Numbered from the stretch's first letter, positions 25,980 through 36,914 are shown. The stretch: 64,000 nt of DNA from Lysobacteraceae bacterium (GCA_016789405.1 JAEUPQ010000026.1:186001-250000); one strand, 5' to 3'. A program made the numbers and translations. The notes: generated from the sequence alone by a model not told the origin.

Positions 25980-27328
25980 CGCCGCTGCTTGACCAGAAAG
26001 TCCACGATCCCCAGACCCGGCAGACCATCGTCCGCCTGCTGTCGAGCATGGCCGGCGCGAAGGAGATCTCGCAGTACCTCAAGCGCTTCTCGCAGCTCGA
26101 TGCGGCGCGTTTCGCAGTCGTGAAGGTCGGCGGCGCGGTGCTGCGCGACGATCTCGATGCGCTGACCTCGTCGCTGGCGTTCCTGCAGGACGTGGGCCTG
26201 ACGCCCATCGTCATCCATGGCGCAGGTCCGCAGCTCGACGAAGAGTTGTCCGCCGCCGGCATCGTCAAGCAGACCGTCAACGGCCTGCGCGTGACCACGC
26301 CGGAAGCGCTCGCGATCGTGCGCCGGGTGTTCCATGCGCAGAACCTCAAGCTGGTCGAGGCGCTGCAGGCGCAGGATGCGCGCGCGACATCGATCGTCAG
26401 CGGCGTGTTCGAGGCGGACTATCTCGATCGCGACACCTACGGCCTGGTCGGCGAGGTCAAGCGCGTCGAGTTCGCACCGATCCACGCCAGCCTGCAGGCC
26501 GGCTCGATCCCGGTGATCGCCAGCCTCGGCGAAACCGTCGGCGGGCAGATCCTCAACGTCAACGCCGATTTCGCCGCGAACGAACTGGTGCAGATGCTGC
26601 AGCCGTACAAGATCGTGTTCCTGACCGGGACCGGCGGACTGCTCGATGGCGATGGCAAGGTGATCGATTCGATCAACCTGTCGACCGAATACGACACCCT
26701 GATGGACCAGCCGTGGATCAACGGCGGCATGCGCGTGAAGATCGAGCAGATCAAGTCGCTGCTCGACGCACTTCCGCTGGCATCGTCGGTCTCGATCACC
26801 CGGCCGGACGAACTGGCGAAGGAACTGTTCACGCACAAGGGCTCGGGCACGCTGGTGCGTCGCGGCGAGCGCGTGCTGCAGGCCGCGTCCTGGGACGAGA
26901 TCGATCGCGAGCGCCTGCGCGGGCTGATCGAATCGGCCTTCGGCCGCAAGCTGGTCGGCGACTACTTCGAACGCACTCGGCTGCATCGCGCTTACGTCAG
27001 CGAGAACTATCGTGCAGCGGTGATCCTCACCGAGGAAGGTGGCGTGCCGTACCTCGACAAGTTCGCCGTCCTCGACGAAGCACAGGGCGAGGGCCTCGGC
27101 CGCGCCGTCTGGCAATTGATGCGCGATGCGCAGCCGCGCCTGTTCTGGCGTTCGCGCCTGGGCAATCCGATCAACAGCTTCTACGACGGCGAAGCCGATG
27201 GCAGCGTGCGCCAGACCACCTGGCGCGCGTACTGGTACGGGCTGGGCGATCTCGACGGCAGCGGCAACGATCTGATCCGCCCCTGTCTCGAACACTGCCG
27301 GCAGCGCCCGGCCACGCTGGAAGGCTGA
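25976..27328 (+). CDS. argB: Bifunctional N-acetylglutamate synthase/kinase
   Basis: 450 residues: an acetylglutamate kinase domain (about 1-290; [36 protein letters not shown]) fused to a GNAT N-acetyltransferase domain (about 300-445; [29 protein letters not shown] for acetyl-CoA). This is the xanthomonad NAGS/K that does the first two steps and resembles vertebrate NAGS. The start overlaps the deacetylase stop (ATGA). No separate argA or argJ was seen in the window. Confidence 0.93.
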   Translation: MTPLLDQKVHDPQTRQTIVRLLSSMAGAKEISQYLKRFSQLDAARFAVVKVGGAVLRDDLDALTSSLAFLQDVGLTPIVIHGAGPQLDEELSAAGIVKQTVNGLRVTTPEALAIVRRVFHAQNLKLVEALQAQDARATSIVSGVFEADYLDRDTYGLVGEVKRVEFAPIHASLQAGSIPVIASLGETVGGQILNVNADFAANELVQMLQPYKIVFLTGTGGLLDGDGKVIDSINLSTEYDTLMDQPWINGGMRVKIEQIKSLLDALPLASSVSITRPDELAKELFTHKGSGTLVRRGERVLQAASWDEIDRERLRGLIESAFGRKLVGDYFERTRLHRAYVSENYRAAVILTEEGGVPYLDKFAVLDEAQGEGLGRAVWQLMRDAQPRLFWRSRLGNPINSFYDGEADGSVRQTTWRAYWYGLGDLDGSGNDLIRPCLEHCRQRPATLEG

Positions 27329-27330
27329 AC

Positions 27331-27933
27331 GTGTCGCGCTGGGATACGCCCACGCTGGCGGGACGCCACGTGTCGCTGGCGCCGCTCGACGCGGCGCATG
27401 CGGATGGCCTGCGTGCGGCCGCGGCCGACGGTGCGCTGTGGACGCTGCGCTATACCAGCGTGCCCGGTCCGGATCCCGGTGAAGCCGAGGCCTACATCGC
27501 CGAGGCGCTGGTCCAGCGCGACGCGGGCCAATCCCGGCCTTTCGTGGTCCGTGATGCTGCCGGCGACATCGTCGGCAGCACGCGCTTCTACGATATCGAT
27601 CGCGGCATCCCGCGCGCGAGCATCGGCTACACCTGGTACGCGACGCGCACGCAGCGCACCGGCCTGAACACGGAAGCCAAGCTGCTGCTGGTCGACCATG
27701 CCTTCGATGCCTGGGGCTGCGAAGCCGTGGCGTTCGAAACCAGCCACGAGAACATCCGTTCGCAGACCGCCATCCTGCGCCTCGGCGCGAAGCGCGACGG
27801 CGTGCTGCGCGCGCATCGTCGCCATCGCGACGGCACGCTTCGCGATACCCATGTCTTTTCGATCCTGCGGCACGAATGGCCGGCGCTGGCGGATGTCCTC
27901 CGGCGCAAACTCGAGAACCCTCCGAATGTCTGA
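27331..27933 (+). CDS. GNAT-family N-acetyltransferase (RimJ/RimL type)
   Basis: 200 residues starting with GTG at 27331, two bases after the argB stop. The pattern is that of RimJ/RimL-like protein N-acetyltransferases: [63 protein letters not shown] (acetyl-CoA loop), and [25 protein letters not shown]. The product overlaps argC by 8 nt. It is embedded in the arg operon, but a role in arginine synthesis is not shown; a substrate among arginine intermediates or proteins is speculative. Confidence 0.88.
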   Translation: MSRWDTPTLAGRHVSLAPLDAAHADGLRAAAADGALWTLRYTSVPGPDPGEAEAYIAEALVQRDAGQSRPFVVRDAAGDIVGSTRFYDIDRGIPRASIGYTWYATRTQRTGLNTEAKLLLVDHAFDAWGCEAVAFETSHENIRSQTAILRLGAKRDGVLRAHRRHRDGTLRDTHVFSILRHEWPALADVLRRKLENPPNV

Positions 27934-28894
27934 GTCATCCTCCATCCGCGTCGGCATCGTCGGTGCGCGCGGCCACGTCGGCGCCGAGCTGATCCGTCTG
28001 TTCGCGGCGCATCCGCGCTTCGAGCTGGCCTACGTCGGTTCGCGCGAACTCGCGGGCCAGCGTGTCGCCGATCACAGCGATGCCTATCAGGGCGAACTTC
28101 GCTACACCTCGCCGACGAATGCCGAGCTGCCGTCGCTCGGCGCCGATGCCGTCGTGCTGGCCCTGCCCAACGGCAAGGCCGCCGACTGCGTGGCGTCGTT
28201 CGACGCCGTCGGTGCGAACCCGGTCATCATCGATCTCTCAGCGGACTACCGCTTCGACGCCGCCTGGTACTACGGCCTGCCCGAACTGACGCGCGACCGT
28301 TACGCAGGCCAGCGCCGCATCAGCAATCCGGGCTGCTACGCCACCGCGATGCAACTCGCGGTCGCACCGATGCGCGACCTGCTGGCCGGTCCCGCGCAGT
28401 GCTTCGGTGTGTCGGGCTATTCGGGTGCGGGCACCACGCCGTCGGACAAGAACGACCCGGAAAAACTGCGTGACAACCTGATGCCGTACGCGCTCACCGG
28501 GCACATCCACGAGCGCGAGGTCACGCGACACCTCGGGCATGCGGTCGAGTTCATGCCGCACGTCGCGCCGCATTTCCGTGGCCTCACGATCACCGCGAAC
28601 CTGCACCTGTCCGCGTCCCTGACGCGCGAACAGGTCATCGCGGCCTATCGCGACACCTATCGCGACGAGCCGCTGGTGCGCGTGCTCGATGAAGCGCCGT
28701 GGGTCAGCCGCATCGCCGGACGCCACCACGTCGAGATCGGCGGCTTCGCGCTGTCGGACGACGGGCGTCGCCTGGTCGTGGTCGCGACCGAAGACAACCT
28801 CCTCAAGGGCGCGGCGACACAGGCGCTGCAGAACCTCAACCTGGCCTTCGGCCTGGCCGAGACGACGGGCATCCCGTCGGTCGACGCGACCTGA
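27926..28894 (+). CDS. argC: N-acetyl-gamma-glutamyl-phosphate reductase
   Basis: NADPH-dependent third step of arginine synthesis. 322 residues, ATG at 27926 within the end of the GNAT gene. [18 protein letters not shown] binds NADP; catalytic Cys is in [23 protein letters not shown] and the C-terminal [14 protein letters not shown] are typical of ArgC. Confidence 0.95.
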   Translation: MSESSSIRVGIVGARGHVGAELIRLFAAHPRFELAYVGSRELAGQRVADHSDAYQGELRYTSPTNAELPSLGADAVVLALPNGKAADCVASFDAVGANPVIIDLSADYRFDAAWYYGLPELTRDRYAGQRRISNPGCYATAMQLAVAPMRDLLAGPAQCFGVSGYSGAGTTPSDKNDPEKLRDNLMPYALTGHIHEREVTRHLGHAVEFMPHVAPHFRGLTITANLHLSASLTREQVIAAYRDTYRDEPLVRVLDEAPWVSRIAGRHHVEIGGFALSDDGRRLVVVATEDNLLKGAATQALQNLNLAFGLAETTGIPSVDAT

Positions 28895-28909
28895 CGCAAG
28901 GAATCCACC

Positions 28910-30196
28910 ATGTCCGAACTCCTCTGGCAGAAACCCGGCGTCAAGGTCGACGCACGGATCCAGCATTTCCTCGCAGGCGAGGACGTGATCCTCGATCGCG
29001 AATTCTTCCTGTTCGACATCCAGGCCAGCCTCGCGCATGCCGAGGGCCTGCTGCGCATCGGCATCCTCGGTGCGGATGAACTCGCAGGCATCCGCGTCGA
29101 GCTGGATGCGCTCGCCGAGGACTGGCGCAGCGGTGCCTTCGTGCTTGATGAGCGCTACGAGGATTGCCATTCCGCGATCGAAGCGCGCCTGGTCGAGCGC
29201 CTCGGCGATGCCGGTCGCAGGATCCATACCGGACGCAGCCGCAACGACCAGATCCTGGTCGCGACGCGCCTGTGGCTGAAGGATCGTCTCGCGCGCGTGC
29301 AGGCGCTGTGCGCCGAGAGCGCCGAAGTCGCGCTGGCGCGCGCCGAAGCGGAGGCGTCGGTGCCGCTGCCGGGCTACACGCACCTGCAGCGCGCGGTGGT
29401 CTCGTCGCTGGGCATGTGGTGGGCGGCGTGGGCCGAAGGTTTCATCGACGACGCGCAGCGCGCGCGCGATACGCTGGCCTGGGTCGACGCCAATCCGCTC
29501 GGCAGCGCCGCCGGTTATGGCGTGAACCTGCCGCTGGATCGCGACCACACCACGCATGTGCTCGGCTTCGGCCGGCTGCAGGTGTCGGCGACGTACGCGC
29601 AGCTGTCGCGCGGCAAGTTCGAGATGGCGGCGATCGAGGCGCTGTCGTCGGCGCTGCTGGACCTGCGTCGCCTGGCCTGGGACCTCAGCCTGTTCACCAG
29701 CGCCGAATACGGCTTCGTCGCGCTGCCGTCGCAATACACCACCGGCAGTTCGATCATGCCGAACAAGCGCAATCCCGACGTGATCGAGCTGATGCGCGCC
29801 ACCTACGCCAGCACTGCGGCCGCGCGCACGGAGATCGAGCAATTGCTCTCGCTGCCGTCGGGATATCACCGCGACCTGCAGTTCAGCAAGGGCGCGATCT
29901 TCCACGCCTTCGGTCGGGGGCTCGGCGCGCTGGAACTGCTGCCCGACCTGCTGCGCAACCTCGAATGGAAGACCGACGCGATGCGCGCTGCGCTCGATCC
30001 GTCGATGTACGCGACCGATCTCGCCGTCGATCTGGCCCGTGATGGCATGCCGTTCCGCGAGGCATACAAGCAGGCTGCCGATCCCGCGCGCTGGGCCGAG
30101 GGCGATCCCGAGGCCAGTTTGCAGGCGCGCGTCTCGCCCGGCGCCGCCGCAGACCTGCGCCTCGATGCGCTGCGCACGCGTTTGCGAAGCCTGTAA
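28910..30196 (+). CDS. argH: Argininosuccinate lyase
   Basis: Splits argininosuccinate to arginine and fumarate. 428 residues, somewhat shorter than the usual 460. The fumarase/aspartase signature [15 protein letters not shown] is intact with the catalytic Ser. TGRSRNDQ and GYTHLQRA are also seen. The C-terminal domain is shortened relative to E. coli. 15 nt after argC. Confidence 0.95.
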   Translation: MSELLWQKPGVKVDARIQHFLAGEDVILDREFFLFDIQASLAHAEGLLRIGILGADELAGIRVELDALAEDWRSGAFVLDERYEDCHSAIEARLVERLGDAGRRIHTGRSRNDQILVATRLWLKDRLARVQALCAESAEVALARAEAEASVPLPGYTHLQRAVVSSLGMWWAAWAEGFIDDAQRARDTLAWVDANPLGSAAGYGVNLPLDRDHTTHVLGFGRLQVSATYAQLSRGKFEMAAIEALSSALLDLRRLAWDLSLFTSAEYGFVALPSQYTTGSSIMPNKRNPDVIELMRATYASTAAARTEIEQLLSLPSGYHRDLQFSKGAIFHAFGRGLGALELLPDLLRNLEWKTDAMRAALDPSMYATDLAVDLARDGMPFREAYKQAADPARWAEGDPEASLQARVSPGAAADLRLDALRTRLRSL

Positions 30197-30217
30197 CGGA
30201 CACCACCGGAAGACATC

Positions 30218-31381
30218 ATGAGCTCGCGCGCTGCATTCGAGGAACAAATCGTCCCCGCCTGGAAGCGGGCCGTGCTGAAGGTCGGCAGCAGCCTGCTGTC
30301 CGGTGCGGGCGGCCTGTCGCCGCACCATGCCGTGCATCTGGCCGCTTTCGTGCATGCCTGCCATGCGCAGGGGCGCGAAGTGGTGATCGTGTCTTCGGGT
30401 GCGGTCGCGGCTGGGCGCGGCGTGCTGCATGCCAAGCCGCATCCCGGCGCGGCGATGGCCGAACGCCAGGCGCTGGCGGCGCTGGGACAGGCCAGGCTGA
30501 TGGGCTTCTGGCAGGGGCTGTTCGCCCGGCCGGTGGCGCAGGTGCTGCTGACCCACGACGACGTGCGTGACCGACGACGTTACCTCAACGCGCGCGCCAC
30601 GCTCGACGAACTGCTGCGCTGCGGTGCGCTGCCGATCGTGAACGAAAACGACACCGTCTCGGTCGACGAACTCAAGCTCGGCGACAACGACACCCTCGGC
30701 GCGATCGTCGCCGCGCTGATCGATGCCGACATGCTGTTCCTCGCCACCGACATCGATGGCCTCTACGATAGCGATCCACGCAGCAATCCGCATGCGAATC
30801 CGATGCCGCTCGTCGTCGCTCCCGGTGACGACATCCTGGCGATGGCCGGCGGCGCCGGTTCCAGCGTCGGCACTGGCGGGATGCGCACCAAGATCCTCGC
30901 TGCGCAGCGTGCAGGCGCAGCAGGCATCGACACGGTTCTTTTCAACGGCACGCGCGCGCATGTCGCACATGCGCTGGGCGAGGATCGCCTGATCGGCACG
31001 CGACTGGTCGCCGGTCGCAGCCGCATCGCCGCACGCAAGCACTGGCTGCGCCATGCGCCGGCGCAGCCCGGTTCGATCCTGATCGATGCCGGCGCGGCGA
31101 GCGCGCTGCGCGACAAGGGCGCCTCGCTGCTGCCGATCGGCGTCATCGGCGCCGAGGGCGAATTCCGTCGTGGCGACCTGGTCGAGGTGCGCGCGGTCGG
31201 TGCTTCGCGCGCGGTCGCGCGCGGCGTCACGCAGTATTCGTCGGCCGACATCCGTCGCCTCGCGCGCAAACGCTCGCACGAGATCGACGACGTCCTCGGC
31301 TACAACTACGGCGATTCCATCATCCATCGCGACGACCTGTCGCTGATCGACACCCACGCGCAGGAAAGCACCGATGTCTGA
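30218..31381 (+). CDS. proB: Glutamate 5-kinase
   Basis: First step of proline synthesis: glutamate to gamma-glutamyl phosphate. 387 residues with an amino acid kinase domain ([45 protein letters not shown]) and a C-terminal PUA domain (from about residue 290, [24 protein letters not shown]). Feedback control by proline is expected of the family. Its end overlaps proA by 8 nt. Confidence 0.95.
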   Translation: MSSRAAFEEQIVPAWKRAVLKVGSSLLSGAGGLSPHHAVHLAAFVHACHAQGREVVIVSSGAVAAGRGVLHAKPHPGAAMAERQALAALGQARLMGFWQGLFARPVAQVLLTHDDVRDRRRYLNARATLDELLRCGALPIVNENDTVSVDELKLGDNDTLGAIVAALIDADMLFLATDIDGLYDSDPRSNPHANPMPLVVAPGDDILAMAGGAGSSVGTGGMRTKILAAQRAGAAGIDTVLFNGTRAHVAHALGEDRLIGTRLVAGRSRIAARKHWLRHAPAQPGSILIDAGAASALRDKGASLLPIGVIGAEGEFRRGDLVEVRAVGASRAVARGVTQYSSADIRRLARKRSHEIDDVLGYNYGDSIIHRDDLSLIDTHAQESTDV

Positions 31382-32684
31382 GACCGCCACCGAATCCACG
31401 ACCGTATCAGCGACGACCGGATCAGCGACGACCGACATCCGCCAACAGGCGCTGGCCTGCCGCGAAGCCGCGCAAGCGGTCGCGCTCCTGTCGACCGAAG
31501 CGAAGAACGCGCTGCTGCGCGCGATGGGCGATGCCCTGCATGCGGACGCCGACGTCATCCTTGCCGCGAATGCAGAAGACCTGCGTGTCGCGGAGTCGAA
31601 GGGTACGACCGGCGCGATGCTCGATCGCCTGAAGCTCGACCCGCAGCGCCTTGCTGCGATCGCCGGTGCGCTGCGCGAAGTTGCGGCGCTGCCCGACCCG
31701 GTCGGCATGGTCACGCGTCGCGAGACTCGGCCGAACGGCATCGACATCGCACGCGTGCGCGTGCCGCTGGGCGTGGTGGCGATGATCTACGAGGCCCGGC
31801 CGAACGTGACCGCGGATGCCGCTGCGCTGTGCCTCAAGGCCGGCAACGGCGTGATCCTGCGTGGCGGGTCGGAGGCGATCCGCAGCAATACGGCGATTGC
31901 TGGTGCGCTGAAACGCACGCTCCGCGAGCACGGCATTCCCGAGGCTGCATTGACCCTGGTCGAAGACCTGCGACGCGAGACGATGGTCCAGCTCCTGCAG
32001 CTCAACGACATCGTCGACCTGGCCATCCCGCGTGGTGGGGAAGGGCTGATCCGCTTCGTCGCCGAGCACGCGCGCGTTCCGGTGATCAAGCACTACAAGG
32101 GCGTCTGCCATTTGTATGTCGATGCCGCCGCAGACCTCGATCTCGCGCTCGACCTGCTGCTCGACGGCAAGGTCTCGCGTCCGGGCGTGTGCAACGCGCT
32201 GGAAACGCTGGTCGTGCATGCCGATGTGGCCGATGTCTTCCTGCCGCGCGCGGCGGCCATGCTGTCCACGCATGGCGTGCAGTTGCGTGCAGACGATCGC
32301 GCGCTGCCGCGCATGCCCGGCGCCGTGCCAGCCAGCGATGAGGACTGGGATGCGGAATTCCTCGACCTGATCCTCGCGGTGCGCGTCGTCGATTCGCTCG
32401 ACGACGCGATCGCGCACATCCGTCGTCACGGCTCGGATCACACCGAGGTGATCGTGACGCGCGATGAAACCGCTGCCGCGCGTTTCGTCCACGCCCTGCG
32501 CAGCGCCGTCATCATGGTGAACGCATCCTCGCGATTCTCCGATGGTGGCGAACTCGGACTAGGCGCGGAAATCGGTATCTCGACCACGCGCCTGCATGCC
32601 TACGGCCCGATGGGCGCGGAATCATTGACGATCGAGCGTTTCGTCGTGCATGGCACCGGCCAGACGCGCAACCTGCGCAACTGA
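31374..32684 (+). CDS. proA: Gamma-glutamyl phosphate reductase
   Basis: NADPH reductase of gamma-glutamyl phosphate, second step of proline synthesis. 436 residues. ALDH-like catalytic Cys in [31 protein letters not shown] and [18 protein letters not shown] are conserved. The N-terminal 15 residues contain a low-complexity Ser/Thr stretch encoded by a 15-bp tandem repeat (31406-31434). Last gene of the arg/pro operon. Confidence 0.94.
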   Translation: MSETATESTTVSATTGSATTDIRQQALACREAAQAVALLSTEAKNALLRAMGDALHADADVILAANAEDLRVAESKGTTGAMLDRLKLDPQRLAAIAGALREVAALPDPVGMVTRRETRPNGIDIARVRVPLGVVAMIYEARPNVTADAAALCLKAGNGVILRGGSEAIRSNTAIAGALKRTLREHGIPEAALTLVEDLRRETMVQLLQLNDIVDLAIPRGGEGLIRFVAEHARVPVIKHYKGVCHLYVDAAADLDLALDLLLDGKVSRPGVCNALETLVVHADVADVFLPRAAAMLSTHGVQLRADDRALPRMPGAVPASDEDWDAEFLDLILAVRVVDSLDDAIAHIRRHGSDHTEVIVTRDETAAARFVHALRSAVIMVNASSRFSDGGELGLGAEIGISTTRLHAYGPMGAESLTIERFVVHGTGQTRNLRN

Positions 32685-32757
32685 CGACCGTTCATATGCG
32701 TATGTGGATGCCGGAAGATCCGGCGTGTATACGTCCGATCGCATCGCAACATCCTGT

Positions 32758-32763
32758 TACACT
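32758..32763 (+). promoter_or_regulatory. Candidate -10 box of the B12 riboswitch transcript
   Basis: TACACT at 32758-32763 starts 17 nt before the first conserved riboswitch bases. No good -35 hexamer is visible, so confidence is low. Confidence 0.35.
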
Positions 32764-32774
32764 AGCCCCCGCCT

Positions 32775-32979
32775 GAGGTGACCGCCGGCCTGGCCGGTGG
32801 TTGAAACGGGAATCCGGTGCGTCGCGACATGTCCCAATGGACCATGCCGACGACAATTCCGGAGCTGCCCCCGCAACGGTAGGCGAGTTGGGGTTCCGCA
32901 TCAGCCACTGTGCTTCGTGCATGGGAAGGCGCGGTACCGGAAGCGCACTGCGCTTCGCTCGCGAGCCCGGAGACCGGCC
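32775..32979 (+). ncRNA. Cobalamin (AdoCbl) riboswitch
   Basis: The conserved B12-box elements are in order: GAGGTG at 32775, TTGAAACGGGAATCCGGTGCG, GGAGCTGCCCCCGCAACGGTAGG (the B12-box), CACTG...GGGAAGG, and GAGCCCGGAGACCGGCC ending at 32979. The expression platform is in the following 140 nt, before btuB at 33121. By family, cobalamin binding represses expression; here it would control btuB and probably the whole cob operon. Confidence 0.95.
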
Positions 32980-33120
32980 TTGGAGCGACGTGACATGCGG
33001 CGGGCGATGTCATGGCGATCGTGTGGCGCGGGTACCGCGTGCGCGATGGCCAGAGATGCCCCTGTCCGTGTGTCGGTTTCCACGGGTCCGCGCGGGTAGG
33101 CGCGGTCAAGGAGTCATCCA

Positions 33121-35013
33121 GTGCGTTTCCCCATGTCCGAAAACCGCCATCTCCTGGCGGTGTCCCTGCTGTCGTCCGCGTTGTTGTCCGTCCTGTTCGT
33201 GTCCTCTGCCTCGGCTGCCGAATCCGGCCATGACGAGGAGGATGAAGAAGCGCTCGACCGGATCGTCGTCACCGCATCGCGCACCGCGCGCACGCAAGAC
33301 CAGACGCTTGCGGCGATCACCGTGATCGATCGCACCGAGATCGACCGGCTGCAGCCACAATCCCTGCAGGCCCTGCTCTCTGGCCGCGAAGGCGTGTCGA
33401 TGGCCAACAACGGCGGGCCCGGCAAGGCGACCTCGTTCTTCCTGCGCGGCACCGAATCCGACCACACGCTGGTGCTGGTCGATGGCATCAAGCTCGGTTC
33501 CGCCACCAGCGGCAGTGCTGCGCTGCAGGACATCCCCACCGAGCAGATCGAACGCATCGAGATCGTGCGCGGTCCGTTCTCCAGTCTCTACGGCTCCGAG
33601 GCCCTCGGCGGCGTGATCCAGATCTTCACGCGTCGCCCGCAGGGGGCGTTCGCGCCGAGCGCTTCGGTGTCGATCGGCAGCGAAGGCACGCGCCGCGCGT
33701 CGGCCGGCGTCGGTGGGCGTTCCAGCGATGCGACGCAGGGCGGCTGGTATTCGGTGAATGCGGCGCACGGCAGCACCGATGGCATCAATGCCTATCGCGA
33801 CACCCGTTCGCGCAGCTTCAATCCCGACCTCGACGGTTATCGCAACGACTCGCTGGTGCTGCAGGGCGGCTATCGCTTCAACGAACGCTGGTACGCCGAA
33901 GCGCGCGTGTTCCGCGCCGAAGGCGAGAACGCGTACGACGGATCGGTGAACAACGAATCCGACAGCGTGCAGCAGGTGATCGGTGGTCGCGTGCGCTACG
34001 CGCCGACGGACACGCTGAAGTTCACGCTGAACCTCGGCGCGAGCGCCGACCTCAGCGACAACTACCTCAACGGCCGCTACTCGTCGACGTTCAATACGCG
34101 GCGCCGGATGGGCGGGCTGCAGGCGGACATCGGCGCCGGCGAAGGCCTGGTCACGGTGGGCTTCGACTGGCAGGCCGATCACGTCTACGGCAGCACGCGC
34201 TATCGGCGCGACGATCGCACCAATCGCGCCGTGTTCGCGCAGTGGCAACAGGACTTCGGCAGCCAGTCATTGCAGGCCAGCCTGCGTCGCGACGACGACA
34301 GCCAGTTCGGTGGCGTGACCACGGGCAGCGCACTGTGGGGCTGGAACCTCGGCGACACCCTGCGATTCGCGGCAAGCTACGGCACCGCGTACAAGGCGCC
34401 GACCTTCAACGAACTGTATTTCCCGGGGTACGGCAATCCCGAGCTGCAGCCCGAGCGTTCGCGCAGCCTGGAATTGAGCCTGCGTGGCGACCACAGCACG
34501 GCCGGTTGGTCGATCAGTGGCTACGAGACGCGCGTCGACGATCTCATCGCATACAACTCGGATCGTCGTCCGCCCGGCCCGGACAACATCGACCGTGCGC
34601 GCATCCGCGGTTTCGAAGCGAGCGGCCATATTCGCCTGGCCGATTGGGATCTGCGCGCCAGCGCTACCTGGCTCGATCCACGCGCCGATGGCGACAACGC
34701 CAGTCATGGCAACACCTTGCCGCGACGCGCCACGCGCAGTGGTCGCCTCGACGTCGATCGCCGTTTCGGCGATTTCAGCATCGGCCTGAGTGCGATCGGC
34801 GCAAACGCGCGTTACGAGAACCTGGCCAATACCCGTCGCATGCACGGCTACGGCCTCGTCGACCTGCGCGTCGGCTACGCGTTTGCATCGGACTGGTCGT
34901 TGCAGCTCAGTGCGAGCAACGTCTTCGACCGCCGTTACGAGACCGCAGAGTTCTACAACCAGCCTGGCCGCCAATGGCTGCTCACGCTGCGCTACCAACC
35001 CGGTGCCCGCTGA
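33121..35013 (+). CDS. btuB: TonB-dependent cobalamin receptor BtuB
   Basis: 630-residue outer membrane beta-barrel protein that imports B12. Signal peptide at residues 1-30; TonB box LDRIVVTASR; plug domain follows (AITVIDRTEID, FFLRGTESDHTLVLVDGIKLG, GSLYGSEALGGVIQIFTR); barrel ends FYNQPGRQWLLTLRYQP with a terminal beta strand. The GTG at 33121 is preferred over the ATG at 33133 because AAGGAGTC lies 8 nt before it. Directly under the cobalamin riboswitch. Confidence 0.95.
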   Translation: MRFPMSENRHLLAVSLLSSALLSVLFVSSASAAESGHDEEDEEALDRIVVTASRTARTQDQTLAAITVIDRTEIDRLQPQSLQALLSGREGVSMANNGGPGKATSFFLRGTESDHTLVLVDGIKLGSATSGSAALQDIPTEQIERIEIVRGPFSSLYGSEALGGVIQIFTRRPQGAFAPSASVSIGSEGTRRASAGVGGRSSDATQGGWYSVNAAHGSTDGINAYRDTRSRSFNPDLDGYRNDSLVLQGGYRFNERWYAEARVFRAEGENAYDGSVNNESDSVQQVIGGRVRYAPTDTLKFTLNLGASADLSDNYLNGRYSSTFNTRRRMGGLQADIGAGEGLVTVGFDWQADHVYGSTRYRRDDRTNRAVFAQWQQDFGSQSLQASLRRDDDSQFGGVTTGSALWGWNLGDTLRFAASYGTAYKAPTFNELYFPGYGNPELQPERSRSLELSLRGDHSTAGWSISGYETRVDDLIAYNSDRRPPGPDNIDRARIRGFEASGHIRLADWDLRASATWLDPRADGDNASHGNTLPRRATRSGRLDVDRRFGDFSIGLSAIGANARYENLANTRRMHGYGLVDLRVGYAFASDWSLQLSASNVFDRRYETAEFYNQPGRQWLLTLRYQPGAR

Positions 35014-35051
35014 GCGGGTACCTCCACTTTCTTCCTGACACGAGGTCATCG

Positions 35052-35645
35052 ATGAACGTCCTGCCAAGCCCCGCGCGCAATGCGCTGTTCGCCGTCTTCG
35101 CCGCGTTCATGGTCGCGACCCGCTACCACCATTTTGGAGATGTGCTGCACCTGCCGGATGCATCGATGGCCCTGTTCTTCCTCGGCGGCCTGTTCCTGAG
35201 CGCGCGCACCAGGGCGGACCACCTGCGCTTCGCGGCGTTCATGGCGCTGGCCGTGGGCATCGATGTCGTGTCGGTCGGCTTCGCTGGCGCGAGCGACTTC
35301 TGCGTCACGCCCTCGTACGTCGCGCTGCTGCCGGCGTATGCCGTGCTGTGGTACGGCGGCCGGATGATCGCGCCGCATCACGCGCTGGAAACTAAGCCGG
35401 TGCTGCTCACCGTCGCGGCTGCGCTGGCCAGTGCGTCGCTGTCGTTCGCGATCTCCAATGGCGCGTTCTACTGGTTCGGTGGTCGCTACGAAAACCCGCA
35501 TTTTGCCGAATATCTTGCCCGTGCCTGGCAGTGGGGTCCGCTGTTCGTGCGTACGACCATGATCTACATCGTCGTCGCGCTGGCCCTGCATGCCGTGGCG
35601 GCGCGCACGCTCGGCGCGCGCGGCACGCAGTCGGCCAGTCGCTGA
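35052..35645 (+). CDS. btuM: BtuM-like cobalamin transporter (first copy)
   Basis: 197 residues with about six hydrophobic segments. BtuM is a single-component ECF S-like inner-membrane transporter found beside B12 riboswitches in Gram-negatives; its conserved cysteine binds the cobalt of cobalamin. Here the motif SDFCVTPSYVALLPAYAVLWYGGR places Cys84 between Asp71 and Tyr89 (spacings 13 and 5). His is in RYHHFG. It starts 38 nt after btuB. Assignment rests on remembered BtuM pattern, context, and the matching second copy. Confidence 0.75.
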   Translation: MNVLPSPARNALFAVFAAFMVATRYHHFGDVLHLPDASMALFFLGGLFLSARTRADHLRFAAFMALAVGIDVVSVGFAGASDFCVTPSYVALLPAYAVLWYGGRMIAPHHALETKPVLLTVAAALASASLSFAISNGAFYWFGGRYENPHFAEYLARAWQWGPLFVRTTMIYIVVALALHAVAARTLGARGTQSASR

Positions 35646-35664
35646 CCTGATCGGGAAACGCCAT

Positions 35665-36279
35665 ATGTCCACTTCTTCGTCGCATCCCGTCGCTGCCCTC
35701 GCGTCCACCGCGCCACGTGCGCAGGCGGCCATCGCCGTGGCGCTTGCCGCGCTGATGATCTGCACGCGCGGACAGCATTTCGCCAGCGTCGACGCGCTGC
35801 CCAGCGCATCGTGGGCGGTGTTCTTCCTCGTCGGCGCGCTGCTGCGGCCGGCCTGGGCCTTGCCGCTGTTCTTTGGCTTGTCGACGTCGCTCGACCTGCT
35901 CAGTCTCGCCAGCGGCACGATCAGTGACTGGTGCCTGTCGCCCGCGTACTGGGCACTCGCGCTGGCCTACACGGTGCTGTGGTTCGGTGGCCGCACGTAC
36001 GCGCGCGTGCACCGCGAAGACTGGCGTGCAGTGCCGAGGCTGGCGCTGGTCCTGCTGGTGACGGCGAGCGTGGCCTACCTGGTGTCGAAAGGCGGTTTCC
36101 ATTTCTTCTCCGGCCGCCATCCCGATCCGAGCTTCGCGAATTTCGTCGCGCGCATTCCGCGCTACTACCCGCCGGCGCTCGGTACGCTGGCCGGCTACGT
36201 CGGTGTCGCCATGGTGGTGCGACTGCTGTGCCGCGCGGCGGTTTCTCGCATCGACGTCGACAGGCAGGCACGCGCATGA
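35665..36279 (+). CDS. btuM2: BtuM-like cobalamin transporter (second copy)
   Basis: 204 residues, about six membrane segments. Paralogue of the preceding gene: shared R-x2-HF (His38), FFL.GALL, D77-x12-C90-x4-Y95 in SDWCLSPAYWALALAYTVLWFGGR, and the C-terminal FFSGRHPDPSFANFVARIPRYYPPALGTLAGYVG counterpart. The two proteins are clearly diverged, not a recent duplication. The start at 35665 follows GGGAAA; its stop overlaps the cobO start (ATGA). Confidence 0.72.
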   Translation: MSTSSSHPVAALASTAPRAQAAIAVALAALMICTRGQHFASVDALPSASWAVFFLVGALLRPAWALPLFFGLSTSLDLLSLASGTISDWCLSPAYWALALAYTVLWFGGRTYARVHREDWRAVPRLALVLLVTASVAYLVSKGGFHFFSGRHPDPSFANFVARIPRYYPPALGTLAGYVGVAMVVRLLCRAAVSRIDVDRQARA

Positions 36280-36914
36280 GCCGCGGGTCCGAACGCCTCG
36301 GCCTCACCGAGGATGAACACTACCGCGAACGCGCCCAGCGCAAGAAGGAACTGGTCGATCGGCGCATCGAGCGCGCCGTCATCGATCGCGGCGTGGTCGT
36401 GGTCAACACCGGCAACGGCAAGGGCAAGAGCTCCTCCGGCTTCGGCATGCTCGCACGTTCGCTCGGCCACGGCTTCCGCTGCGGGGTCGTGCAGTTCATC
36501 AAGGGCAGCTTTTCCACTGGCGAAGAGGCCTTTTTCCGTCGTTTCACCGACGGCGACGATGCGGTGCTGGACTATCACGTGATGGGCGAGGGCTTCACCT
36601 GGGAAACGCAGGATCGCGGGCGCGACATCGCTGCGGCATCGGCCGCGTGGGATGTCGCAGCGCGCATGCTGTCGGATCCGGGCTACGACTTCGTCCTGCT
36701 CGATGAACTCAACATCGCGCTGAACAAGGATTACGTGTCCGTCGACGCGGTCGTTGCCGCACTCGTCGCGCGTCCGGAGCGCCAGCACGTGGTCATCACC
36801 GGACGCGGTGCGCCGGACGTGCTCGTCGAGGCCGCAGACACGGTGACCGAGATGCGCCTCGTGAAGCATGCGTTCAAAGCCGGCATCAAGGCGCAGAAGG
36901 GCATCGAGCTATGA
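36276..36914 (+). CDS. cobO: Cob(I)yrinic acid a,c-diamide adenosyltransferase
   Basis: CobA/BtuR-type ATP:corrinoid adenosyltransferase, which adds the 5'-deoxyadenosyl ligand. 212 residues. P-loop GNGKGKSS at residues 46-53; VVQFIKGSFSTGE, and Walker B-like VLLDELNIALNKDYV; LVEAADTVTEMRLVKHAFKAGIKAQKGIE closes the protein as usual. Overlaps btuM2 and cobB by ATGA. Confidence 0.95.
   Translation: MSRGSERLGLTEDEHYRERAQRKKELVDRRIERAVIDRGVVVVNTGNGKGKSSSGFGMLARSLGHGFRCGVVQFIKGSFSTGEEAFFRRFTDGDDAVLDYHVMGEGFTWETQDRGRDIAAASAAWDVAARMLSDPGYDFVLLDELNIALNKDYVSVDAVVAALVARPERQHVVITGRGAPDVLVEAADTVTEMRLVKHAFKAGIKAQKGIEL

Noticed and set aside
31406-31434. 15-bp tandem repeat in proA as possible phase-variation site
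   Set aside because: The unit is a multiple of three and lies in a non-conserved N-terminal tail, so copy changes would not switch the gene.
28238-31747. 1169-codon open frame on the minus strand
   Set aside because: It lies antisense to argC, argH, proB and proA, all with clear family motifs. It is a GC-bias shadow with no recognisable domain.
32708-32726. Small hairpin after proA as operon terminator
   Set aside because: 8-bp stem with a G-U pair and no T tract; too weak to call.
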